A stretch of 64,000 nucleotides of DNA from Schizochytrium sp. CCTCC M209059. Lineage: Eukaryota; Sar; Bigyra; Thraustochytrida; Thraustochytriidae. The notes under the pieces were generated by a model, which ran no database searches, was not told the DNA's origin, and saw nothing but the letters and a program-made list of their open reading frames with translations. The position numbers and the translations under genes were made by a program. The stretch covers positions 811,578-875,577 of the forward strand of contig KN805370.1 of assembly GCA_000818945.1 (NCBI GenBank), written 5' to 3'. Positions 55,827 through 64,000 of this stretch are shown here, in pieces (position 1 is the stretch's first letter; each line of letters opens with the position of its first letter).

Positions 55827-58800
55827 ATGGGCGAACAAGCAGGCGGCGACGAAGAGCCCAGGCCGCGGACCGAGCACCGGAGCAGGTCGACCGCGCGCAC
55901 GGCCGCGGCTGCGGCGCGCAGCCGGAGGCTCTCGGCGAGGGCGTCTCGCGGCATCTTGGGCGAGAGCAGCACCTTCCGTGGCTTGGCGAGGAGGCACAAA
56001 GGCCACCCGGTGGGAAACGAGGACGGCGACGACTACAAGGACCGTGACGGGGACGAGAACGACGTCGACCAGGAGCTCGAGGACCAAACCAGCGTCAGGA
56101 AATCGTCGCGAGCGTCGCGAAAGGGCACGTGGAGGAATCGCAAATCCGGACGCGGGTCACGCCCCGAAACCACCATGGAGGGCCAGCAGCAGCAGCAGCA
56201 GCAGCTAGAGCCTCTTGACAACGGCGACGACAAGTCGACGATCGACGAGGATGAGGAGGACGCCTCGTCGGCGTCAACGGCAGTCGAGAGTCGAGGGAGC
56301 AGTCATGCGCGTTGCTCGCGCTTGTCTCTTGCACGTGGAGGGCAACTGACGCGTACGAATGCACGCATGTCGCTGCGCAAAGACAGCAAAGCTGCTCTGC
56401 AAGTGCTTGCTCGTGTCAGTAAGCGTGTGCGAGACTCGGCTTTGCAGAAGCTTGAAAGACGGCGCACAATGGACCCAAATGCCAGCAAGAAGAGAACTAG
56501 CAGCAATGGAAAGAGCGCCCGCGGTGCTTTGCGCTCTGGTTATGGAGCCGAAGACGATGAAGAAACGTACTGTCTTCCAGGTTCTTCTTCCACCTCGATT
56601 CTGGCATGGGGCGACAATAGCGCGGGTCAACTCATGTTTGAAGGAGGCCGCCATGCAGAAGCGAGTGGATGGGAAGCAACAGCGTGTGCCTCTGCTCTTG
56701 ATTCGGCCACGATCGTCTGCGTGGGCACATCCGGCGCGCACACGGTAGCCGTCACTTCTGATGGCTCTCTTGTCGGGGCAGGAGATAACAGCGAGGGCCA
56801 GCTCGACCCGAATTTGGGCCCAGAAGCCTTTCAGGAGGACCCGCTGCTCATCGATGATCCTTTTCTCCACAAGCAGCACATCGTGCAAGCCGCATGCGGT
56901 GACGCCCACACCGCCGTACTGACATCGAGCGGTCGCGTGGCAACCTGGGGCAACAATGAGTCCGGTCAGCTTGGACACTCGCGCGATCGCGACATTTACA
57001 ACGTGGCACCGCGCCTCGTCGAGCGCATGCGAGAGATCGTCATCCAGGTCGCATGCACGGGGAGCTCCACGCTGCTCCTCAGTGAACGCGGACGTGTGTT
57101 CTCCTTTGGCCGCAATGTGGATGGTATCCTCGGTCTGGGTGATGAGGAGAACCGCGCCTCGCCCAAGATGGTCCGTGGCGCGCTCGACGGAAATCCCATC
57201 GTGCAGCTCGCGACGGGTGATAATCACGTTTGCGCCGTTTCCGTCACGGGGCGCGTTTACGCTTGGGGTAGCAACTCTCAGGGACAGCTTGGACTTGCGC
57301 GAAAGAACGCCCCGCAGCGCGCTCTTGAGCCGTCCCGTGTTGTTCTCTCTCGCGCCGTGTCCAAGGTCGCCTGCGGCGCAGAGCACTCCGTCTTTCTCAC
57401 CGTGTGCGGGGGCGTCTATGTGTGCGGACGCGCAGAGGAGGGCCAGCTCGGTTTTGCGCCCCAAAAGAAATTGCGCCGCTTCGTTACACCCCCGCGACGA
57501 CTCGAGGTCTTGGCAGACCTTGATGTCGCGCCACTGCAGATCGCCGCGTCGCACCATACAACCTTTCTCCTTTTGGAAGATGGCGTCGTTCTCATGGCTG
57601 GCACTCTTGCACTGTCGGAGACTTGGGCATCTCGCGCCGACGATGCGACGGCGCGAGATGCCCAGGATATCGACAATGACCATCGCCGCAGCCGCCGCGG
57701 CCGTCCGGGTACGATTGCCGTAGATGCCAACTTGCATCACCACGGGTCTTCCTCCGAGGAGAACAGCGAACCCACAGTGTCTGACGAGGATGAGTCCCCG
57801 CGCATGTTGTCTTCACAAAAACACATGGAATTTGGCGGATTTACGCAGATATTGGACGCATCAGCAAACGTTATCTCGGTGATGGGAAGCGGCGGTGCGA
57901 TCTTTGCCATTCAGTCTGAGCGACACATCAGCGCGCGGCGAGACGTGCTTGCGCGTGGCTGGCCCCGCGCCAAAGTGACGGCGCTGAGTGGCGAGGACGT
58001 GCAGTTGCAGGCCAAGGAAATCCTGGGCCGCTTCGACAAGCTGGGGCGCAAGTCCTCGCGCACCTTTCGAAGTCATGTGAATATGCCTCTTTTTGATATG
58101 TGTACTCTCAACGCGAGCTTTCTCTCGGGCAAGTATTCGTCAGAACACCGATCGAGCCCGGACAAGTTTGACGAGAAGCGCAACTCATGCATTGATTTCG
58201 AGCCGATGCTGCACGGGATGGAGGAGCTTGCCGCTGCTTTTGAGGCGAGTATGGGCCCTGACGATTCTGTCAAGTATTTACGTGAACGAGTTGCGCCGAT
58301 AATCGGCCAATTGGATGAGGCTGCGCCGCATCTCACGGAGCCCGACCAGCTACGACTCTTTCTTGTGCTGCTCATGTCGCCTCTAATGCGAAACGTACCA
58401 AAGGAGTACGATCTGCTTGTGAGTGTCTTTAAGCGTCTACCATCACGATCGCGGGATGTTTTGCTCTCGTGGATCAAGTATGACATCACGTCAGACATTT
58501 TGGCGACTTACCTCGTTGACCCTCTGGTGGCGCTCTTTGATGAAGCGGTAGCTTATTCGCGTCTCGAATACACGAAGGACGTGTGTGCATTGTTACGCCA
58601 TCTCCACCGTATCAACCAGGGCCGTTCGCGTGGGAAGTCTGCCATGGCGCGAATCGACCACCGGCGTTTCTACTCAACGAAGCTGCGCGAGATGGAGATG
58701 GAGGAGCTTGCCATTAACTTTCGTGATTGGCGCTCCATTTTGGACGCCCGTCAAGTGGCGCGCGAGACCGAAGCGGCGCTTGGCGCCCCGATCAGCAACG

Positions 58801-60029
58801 CGCCGGAGCGCCTGCACGAATTCACGATCTTCGATTTCCCCTTTTTATTGAATGCCGGCGACAAGCGACGCGTCTTGCATTTCGAGGACCAGAGCTCGCA
58901 GTTTCGCAACGTGGTGATGAGCCGGCTGTTCAGCAACGAACCCTTTTATACGCTTTCTGTGCGCCGCTCGCACCTTTTGGAGGACACCATGGCGCGTATT
59001 GGGAGCTCAAAGGGGGGATCGACGGACTTTCGGAAGCCATTGAAAGTCAAATTTGAGGGTGAACAGGGCCTCGACGCCGGCGGCGTGCGCAAAGAGTTCT
59101 TTCAACTCTTGTCTGCACAGCTGTTCCAGCCAGACTGCGGGCTTTTCCGCCGCAACGGTGATACCAATACGCTTTGGTTCAACGTATTCGATGAGGACAT
59201 GGCGGACTCAAATCAGCCGTACGTTCTCGTTGGCATTCTCATTGGACTTGCCATCTACAATTCGACCCTTCTCGACGTTCAGTTCCCGCTCTTGTTTTGG
59301 CGAACTCTGCTCGGAAAAGTGCCCGAGGAGCCGACGATTGAGCATCTCGAGGAGCTTGACAGTCAGTATGCAAGAAACGTGCAGGCGATGCTCGACTACG
59401 ACGAGGACGACTTCGAGGACGTCTTTATGCAATCTTTTGAGGTCTCGGTGGACCTCTTTGGCGAGAAAAGACAAGTCGAGCTCGTCCCTGGGGGTTCTGA
59501 CCTCGTTGTCACGCGCGAAAACCGCCATGAATATGTCAAGGCGCTGTGCAAATACCTCGTCGTCGATAGCATTGGATCCAATGCGCGGGATATGCTGGAG
59601 GGTTTCCACCGGGTCATCCCCGAGGACTCTCGCTCTCTGCAGCTCTTTGAGCCTGACGAGCTCGAACTTGCCGTGTGCGGTATGCTCGAGCTCGACTTTG
59701 ACGAACTGCACCGCATTGCACAGTACGAGGGCGGCTACAATGAGGAGCACGAAACCATTAAGCGTTTCTGGCGCATCGTGAGCTCTTTTTCGTACGAAGA
59801 AAAGCAAACCTTTCTCCGCTTTACCACTGGTTCGCCAAAGTCTCCCGTTGGCGGGCTCTCGGCACTGGGCAATTTCACAGTGCAGCGGGCCGGCCCGGAC
59901 ACGGACAACATGCCAACCTCTTACACGTGCTTCAATACCATCATGCTCCCTGAGTACGCCTCCGAGTCCAAGATGCGTGAGCGTATAATGCTCGCCTTGG
60001 AGCACTCGATCGGTTTCGGTCTCGAGTAG
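55827..60029 (+). CDS. HERC-type E3 ubiquitin ligase (RCC1 repeats plus HECT domain)
   Basis: This protein (1400 aa) transfers ubiquitin through a HECT-domain thioester. I chose the ATG at 55827 (gccATGg context); the frame is open to an ATG at 55545, before a C20 run. The N-terminal 250 residues are charged, with a QQQQQ run. From about 254 to 600 six RCC1-type units are visible (AWGDNSAGQL, TWGNNESGQLG, SFGRNVDGILGLGD, AWGSNSQGQLGL and others), predicted to form a beta-propeller. The middle matches the HERC4-like spacer. The HECT domain fills the last 350 residues, with the catalytic Cys at 1368 (TSYTCFNTIMLPEY), 32 residues from the end as usual. Substrates are unknown. Closest in layout to small HERC proteins (HERC3/4). 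Confidence 0.92.
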   Translation: MGEQAGGDEEPRPRTEHRSRSTARTAAAAARSRRLSARASRGILGESSTFRGLARRHKGHPVGNEDGDDYKDRDGDENDVDQELEDQTSVRKSSRASRKGTWRNRKSGRGSRPETTMEGQQQQQQQLEPLDNGDDKSTIDEDEEDASSASTAVESRGSSHARCSRLSLARGGQLTRTNARMSLRKDSKAALQVLARVSKRVRDSALQKLERRRTMDPNASKKRTSSNGKSARGALRSGYGAEDDEETYCLPGSSSTSILAWGDNSAGQLMFEGGRHAEASGWEATACASALDSATIVCVGTSGAHTVAVTSDGSLVGAGDNSEGQLDPNLGPEAFQEDPLLIDDPFLHKQHIVQAACGDAHTAVLTSSGRVATWGNNESGQLGHSRDRDIYNVAPRLVERMREIVIQVACTGSSTLLLSERGRVFSFGRNVDGILGLGDEENRASPKMVRGALDGNPIVQLATGDNHVCAVSVTGRVYAWGSNSQGQLGLARKNAPQRALEPSRVVLSRAVSKVACGAEHSVFLTVCGGVYVCGRAEEGQLGFAPQKKLRRFVTPPRRLEVLADLDVAPLQIAASHHTTFLLLEDGVVLMAGTLALSETWASRADDATARDAQDIDNDHRRSRRGRPGTIAVDANLHHHGSSSEENSEPTVSDEDESPRMLSSQKHMEFGGFTQILDASANVISVMGSGGAIFAIQSERHISARRDVLARGWPRAKVTALSGEDVQLQAKEILGRFDKLGRKSSRTFRSHVNMPLFDMCTLNASFLSGKYSSEHRSSPDKFDEKRNSCIDFEPMLHGMEELAAAFEASMGPDDSVKYLRERVAPIIGQLDEAAPHLTEPDQLRLFLVLLMSPLMRNVPKEYDLLVSVFKRLPSRSRDVLLSWIKYDITSDILATYLVDPLVALFDEAVAYSRLEYTKDVCALLRHLHRINQGRSRGKSAMARIDHRRFYSTKLREMEMEELAINFRDWRSILDARQVARETEAALGAPISNAPERLHEFTIFDFPFLLNAGDKRRVLHFEDQSSQFRNVVMSRLFSNEPFYTLSVRRSHLLEDTMARIGSSKGGSTDFRKPLKVKFEGEQGLDAGGVRKEFFQLLSAQLFQPDCGLFRRNGDTNTLWFNVFDEDMADSNQPYVLVGILIGLAIYNSTLLDVQFPLLFWRTLLGKVPEEPTIEHLEELDSQYARNVQAMLDYDEDDFEDVFMQSFEVSVDLFGEKRQVELVPGGSDLVVTRENRHEYVKALCKYLVVDSIGSNARDMLEGFHRVIPEDSRSLQLFEPDELELAVCGMLELDFDELHRIAQYEGGYNEEHETIKRFWRIVSSFSYEEKQTFLRFTTGSPKSPVGGLSALGNFTVQRAGPDTDNMPTSYTCFNTIMLPEYASESKMRERIMLALEHSIGFGLE

Positions 60030-60583
60030 ACGTTCATGACAACCTTTCCCCACTGCGCGTGAATTTGTCCAGAGCTGGGTGGCCTTGACGCACTCTTCTT
60101 GTTTTTATTACTCTTCTTCTCCTCCTTCTCCTTCTTCTTCTGTTTGAATCATGTTTTTCTTTGTTATGATCATCTCTACCTACTCTTTTGCTTTGCTTTC
60201 GTGTTTGTCGTCGCCATTCTCAACGATGTGTGCCGCCAGCTGCCGCTTGGCTTGCGAAGGCCGGCAGAAGAACTTCCCTCCTTCCTTCCTTCCTTCCTTT
60301 ATTTAGTCCTTGCTCGCTTGCCGCGTAGCAGCGCAGAGAAGAGGGCGAAAGAGTGCCAGAGAAAGAGCGACCAGAGAAGAGCGATGCCGTGGAGGTCCAA
60401 ACGAAAACGCAACGAACGACGCGACGCGACGCGTGAGCGTCCCCGACGGGCCGCGAGCAGGGCGGCGAGAAGGGGGCCCGCTGCGGCGGAACGTGGCTGT
60501 GGACACAGCAGCGCCTGGACGTTTGACGACCCCGGTGTCGACGTGAGGCAGACTCGGAGCAGCGAGTACCAGCCTCAACGAAG
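60030..60583. other. Intergenic gap between HERC-type and LMBRD2 genes
   Basis: A CT-rich tract (60095-60190) and a short (CCTT)n run (60279-60302). No gene seen. Confidence 0.5.
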
Positions 60584-62314
60584 ATGGCGGCAGCAGGTCT
60601 CGCCGTGCTGAGTCTTGCCGGCGTAGCGTTCTGCTTCGCATGGGCCTGGCGCAAGGTGCGCTTTTATGCACGCGAAGACACCCCCCTCCCGTACATTCTG
60701 CTTGTCGGCGGCGTATGGTGGCTTGGCGTCGTGGCGGTAGGTGTGCTTCTGCCAATGGATGTCGCCACGTCGGGGTCCAGCTCGTCGAAGGCAATGCTCG
60801 CGCTGTGGAAGACCAACTACTGGGTGACTTTTATTTGCTGCTGGGTTGTCTGCCCAATCGCTTCTGCGTATTGGACCTCTGGCGCTTTCACTTGGAAGCG
60901 GAGACTACGCTCGGCGCTCCTTTCGAACCTCAAGTTTTATGCGCGCGTTCTTGTCGTGCTGGCGCTCATCTTTGTGCTCGTGCTTATGCACCAAGGTTTT
61001 CAATTTTCCAAGGTGACTGGCTTTCTAATTGCCGCCGCGAATGCCTACGGTCTCTTTCTCGTTGTGGTGATGCTCGGCTACGGCCTGGTGGAGATGCCCC
61101 GGGAAATTTGGGAAAAGACTTGCCCCCGACGAATGCTCGACTACCATTATTGCTCTGCGCCTCAAACCGAAGAAGCCCTCATGGATGCGCAGGCTGATCT
61201 TCTCGATGTGCTCGATGCCGTGGAGCGCTTCGAGTGCCCGCAGGATCTCATGTTGCAGGCTCATTATGATGAGGTGCGTTCCAAGGCCAAAAATGCGCGA
61301 GAGACCTGTCTCGATGAGCGCACGTCAATGTCCCATAGGACGCGAAGGACCTCTGTTGATAGTACAGGCGGACGTGGGTCCATGTCGGCCCTTGAGCACT
61401 TGCACTCGAGGCTTAAGAATGCCATAATCAAAGCGGAGCGAGCCAAGTTTCAATGGCAGTCTCTGCTCGACGTTACGGAGCAGCTCGAGGCTGAAGTCAA
61501 GTTGCTTGATACACCGGCAAGCTCTCTCTACCAGCGTCTCGATGGCGGTGGTCTGGAAGCTAGCATCGAAGAAGCGCAGGGAGGCATTGACGCGAGCGGG
61601 CTTGGCGTCGACGAGACTGGAGCGTCCTCACGGGGTCCCCCGCGTCGTCTTACTCTTTACTACAATGCTCTCAAGGCCCTCTACGCGGTCATGGTCTTGC
61701 TCTCTGTGATTCTCATTTGGAATGAGTGCGCGTCGGCCATCTCCAGCGAGGCGTCCGTTTTTGGTCTAATGGTCCGTTTTGCCGGAAACTTTTTCACGCG
61801 CTGGCTGTGCTGCGTACTTCCATTATCGTACATTGCGGCCTGCGTGTACGTTGCTCTTTTCAAGTTCAAGCTTCTCGACCAACTGACGCTGTACGGCAAC
61901 CGGCAAACAGATGTTTCGAACTTGCTTTTCAACGCATCGTATGTGGGTCGCGTACAGTTTTCCCTTGGCGTTAACTACACAACACAGCTCGTGACAGAGG
62001 ACAGACAGTCGCTTGCGTTTTACTCTTTGATTGGAGACATGGATGTTGTTCCTTTTCTGGGCAGCGCTTTCAACTTTTATCTCCCGGTGCTCATACTGTT
62101 GCTTTCGGCATGTACATACTTTCGTGTTTTTGATCGCCTTCTCAACGTGGTGGGCATTGAGACACACACGGAACCGGGCGAGGGTGGACAAAGCCAGGAT
62201 CTCGTTGCGCAAGGCCAGCAACTCGTCGCGCGCCACCGGGCGCGACTCGAGCGGCGCAGAGGCCGCGACGCAGAGGCCGCGGAGGAGCGATCCTTTTCGC
62301 TGCGCCAGTTCTGA
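60584..62314 (+). CDS. LMBRD2: LMBR1 domain-containing protein 2-like membrane protein
   Basis: This 576-aa multi-pass protein has five hydrophobic helices in the first 170 residues and four in residues about 363-520. Between them is a cytosolic coiled-coil loop. Conserved LMBRD2 blocks are visible: GYGLVEMPREIWEK, LDYHYC, WLCCVLPLSYIA and GDMDVVPFLGSAFNFYLPV. In animals LMBRD2 has been linked to receptor signalling and endosomal traffic; the role here is unknown. The C-terminus is Arg/Glu-rich. Convergent with TBCA. Confidence 0.88.
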   Translation: MAAAGLAVLSLAGVAFCFAWAWRKVRFYAREDTPLPYILLVGGVWWLGVVAVGVLLPMDVATSGSSSSKAMLALWKTNYWVTFICCWVVCPIASAYWTSGAFTWKRRLRSALLSNLKFYARVLVVLALIFVLVLMHQGFQFSKVTGFLIAAANAYGLFLVVVMLGYGLVEMPREIWEKTCPRRMLDYHYCSAPQTEEALMDAQADLLDVLDAVERFECPQDLMLQAHYDEVRSKAKNARETCLDERTSMSHRTRRTSVDSTGGRGSMSALEHLHSRLKNAIIKAERAKFQWQSLLDVTEQLEAEVKLLDTPASSLYQRLDGGGLEASIEEAQGGIDASGLGVDETGASSRGPPRRLTLYYNALKALYAVMVLLSVILIWNECASAISSEASVFGLMVRFAGNFFTRWLCCVLPLSYIAACVYVALFKFKLLDQLTLYGNRQTDVSNLLFNASYVGRVQFSLGVNYTTQLVTEDRQSLAFYSLIGDMDVVPFLGSAFNFYLPVLILLLSACTYFRVFDRLLNVVGIETHTEPGEGGQSQDLVAQGQQLVARHRARLERRRGRDAEAAEERSFSLRQF

Positions 62315-62516
62315 TGCGCACGCAAGCTTCCCTGTTTTCTTCATTCCTTTTTACGAAACGAAGATCGCGTTATCCTCGCATGCTGCGGGCCGGGGAGAGA
62401 CGCTGCTTATCTCGGAACCCTACGTGATACATTCACCGACGATAGAGTCATATTTAAAATAACTTTGTTTTGGGTGTGTATGATGTGTGTGCATGTATGT
62501 ATTACTCTTCTAGGTT

Positions 62517-62834
62517 TTACCTGACCTCGGTGGCTTGCTGCACAAAGTCTTTGGCCTGGACACAGAGCTCGGCGTCCTCTGGGACTGTGTTATCCTCGAG
62601 AAAGCTTTGCACAGTGCTGCAAGCATCAGCCACGCGGCTCTTGGCGTCGGCAAGCATGGCCTTTGATTCGTCAAGAGCGTCCGAAATCTGGCGGTACCTG
62701 TCGTGCTCTGTGCCCATACTCTCAAGCTGTGCCTCGGTCTTTTGGACCTCCTCGGCGTACATGTTGTGCTCCTTGATGGCGCGCTTCAACACGCCGACCT
62801 TGACCCTGAGCTGCTGCTCCAACGCCTTGTCCAT
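62517..62834 (-). CDS. TBCA: Tubulin-binding cofactor A
   Basis: This 105-aa all-helical chaperone binds beta-tubulin during tubulin dimer assembly. The length equals the family norm (about 108). The start at 62834 (MDKALEQQLRVKVGVLKRAI) aligns with known TBCA, where a Lys/Arg-rich first helix carries the VKRxxKE motif; the frame upstream is not conserved. It is followed by MYAEEVQKTEAQLESM and DESKAMLADAKSRV segments matching the three-helix bundle. Confidence 0.9.
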   Translation of the reverse strand: MDKALEQQLRVKVGVLKRAIKEHNMYAEEVQKTEAQLESMGTEHDRYRQISDALDESKAMLADAKSRVADACSTVQSFLEDNTVPEDAELCVQAKDFVQQATEVR

Positions 62835-63888
62835 GATTCCAGAAAACCGAGAGTCGATCTGAAGCGAGCACGCGAGCAGCGACGCTGCGACAGTCCCTTT
62901 CTTCGCAGACCAAGCACGCTTTGGGCCGCCTTCGGTCAACGCGAGGGAGCGAGGGAGCGAGCGAACGAGCGAGCTCCTCAGCGATGCGGGCCCGGACGTT
63001 AGCGCCTGCTCGGCTTGCTTGTTTGCTACGCTCGCTGCTTTTCTCCCCTTCAGTGTCTAGTTTGACTGCCTACGAGTGCTCGCGAACGTTATAAGTCAGT
63101 CTCCGAGCCCCAACTTGAACTTCGGTTCCTTCTCCGCGGCCGCATCCGGCCAATTCTCGTTCCTCGGCGCCCAAATCTTGCGCGCGCGCTCTTCCCCCCG
63201 CGCCTCGCGCGCACGCGCTCGCGGGGCCGGCGTCGCGCGGGTTTTTCGCGCGCGCGGGCGCCGCGCAGTCTTCGCGCGGGCCCAGACCCGGACGCACGCG
63301 ACGCCCTGCACGCCCCCCCCGGGCGCGCCGGGCCCCCCTCTTGCCGGCAGGCCGGAACGCTCCTGGGAGGGGGCACGCAGGACGTCCCCCGCCGCAGCGC
63401 GACGTTCCCCGTTTCCACGGTACCACCCCGCGGTACTACATCGTGGGCCCCGTGGTGGTACAGAACGCATACGATAGAGTGCTACGTACGTACGTACTAC
63501 AGTGTGGAAAGGCGCGAGAAGAAGAGGCCGAGCGGCAAAGCGCAATCGATCGATCGCGACAAAGGCAGGCAGGCAGACAGACAGGCAGACAGACTGCCCG
63601 CGCCGACCGCCGCGCCCGCGCGAGCCCGGGAGGCCAGGCAGCCCAGACCGCGCTCGCCCGCGCAGACGCCGTCCGTCTCCGCGCGCAGGGCCGCCCGGAA
63701 CGACCGGCGAGCGAGGCCGAGTGTGCTGGCGGGGATTGATTGATTGTTTGAGTGAGTGAGGGGGCGCGTAGAAAGCGCGGAAGCGGCTCCCAGAACAAAG
63801 AAATAAGGCCACGTCACCGGGAGAGAGAGCGCGAGCGAGGCGCAGGCTCCGGCGGAGACCGCGCGGAGGTACGCAAAGGAGGAAGAGG

Positions 63889-63933
<45 letters not shown>

Positions 63934-63950
63934 CGAGAAGCGAAGCGACG
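62835..63950. other. Divergent intergenic region TBCA / YKT6-like
   Basis: Very GC-rich. Holds a GAGC run near 62941-62972, GGCA/GACA runs near 63565-63595, and the CAG run ending 18 bases before the last gene. No other gene seen. Confidence 0.5.
63890..63932. repeat. (CAG)n in the leader of the last gene
   Basis: Fourteen uninterrupted CAG units 18 bases upstream of the ATG at 63951. Confidence 0.9.
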
Positions 63951-64000
63951 ATGAAAATCACCGGCATCTCGATTCTCAAGTGGAAGGAGGACACGGCGGA
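63951..64000 (+). CDS. Start of a probable YKT6-type R-SNARE (cut by window end)
   Basis: Only 16 codons are in the window. MKITGISILK resembles the N-terminus of plant YKT6 (MKITALLVLK), the first strand of a longin domain. YKT6 is a lipid-anchored R-SNARE of the Golgi/vacuole route. With so little sequence another longin-domain protein is possible. Confidence 0.5.
   Translation, partial: MKITGISILKWKEDTA

Overview
The window looks like nuclear DNA of a thraustochytrid (Labyrinthulomycetes, stramenopiles). The clues are FPT/SFPT-rich linkers in secreted proteins, which are common in stramenopiles. There are also two channelrhodopsin-like genes of the red-absorbing anion-channel kind known from Labyrinthulea, a basal-body gene (BBS5), and GC-rich genes with few short GT-AG introns. 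Between the genes lie long stretches of simple repeats. The species assignment is inference, because no rRNA or other taxonomic marker is present.

Layout. Positions 1-12171 hold no gene I can support, only many short tandem repeats. At 12172-23221 two near-identical secreted M12B-like metalloproteases (about 858 aa each) lie in direct orientation, separated by 5.9 kb that includes a perfect (GAAA)n tract of about 500 bp. From 23772 to 26802 two membrane proteins are on the minus strand: a four-helix protein, and a protein with an HNH-like CxxC-DH-CxxC motif. The 3' end of the second gene runs into a decayed tandem array. From 27272 to 36284 two paralogous channelrhodopsin-like photoreceptors are fused to a degenerate response-regulator receiver domain. 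One (minus strand) has two introns and the other (plus strand) has none. Between them sits a 2.4-kb element with CACTA-type inverted termini that carries a broken Ulp1-like protease gene. At 37585-39974 there is a tandem pair of small four-helix proteins.

From 40276 to the end the window is a dense set of housekeeping genes: DHX16/PRP2 splicing helicase, BBS5, CNOT2, LCMT1 (PP2A methyltransferase), TMEM208/SND2, a LIN54-type CXC factor, a HERC-type E3 ligase, LMBRD2, TBCA, and the first codons of a probable YKT6 SNARE. I worked out the exon structures of ACR1, BBS5, LCMT1 and TMEM208 by hand. All have GT-AG introns and keep frame across the whole gene.

Functionally, the most interesting block is 27272-36284. 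Both proteins keep the retinal lysine, the helix-G Asp and the helix-C/helix-D Cys/Asp pair of channelrhodopsins, but have Phe in place of the helix-C counterion. Their cytosolic domains fold-match a receiver whose phospho-acceptor Asp is Asn and whose switch Lys is Asp. This suggests light-gated anion conductance coupled to a phosphorylation-independent signalling module, perhaps in zoospores. That coupling is inference.
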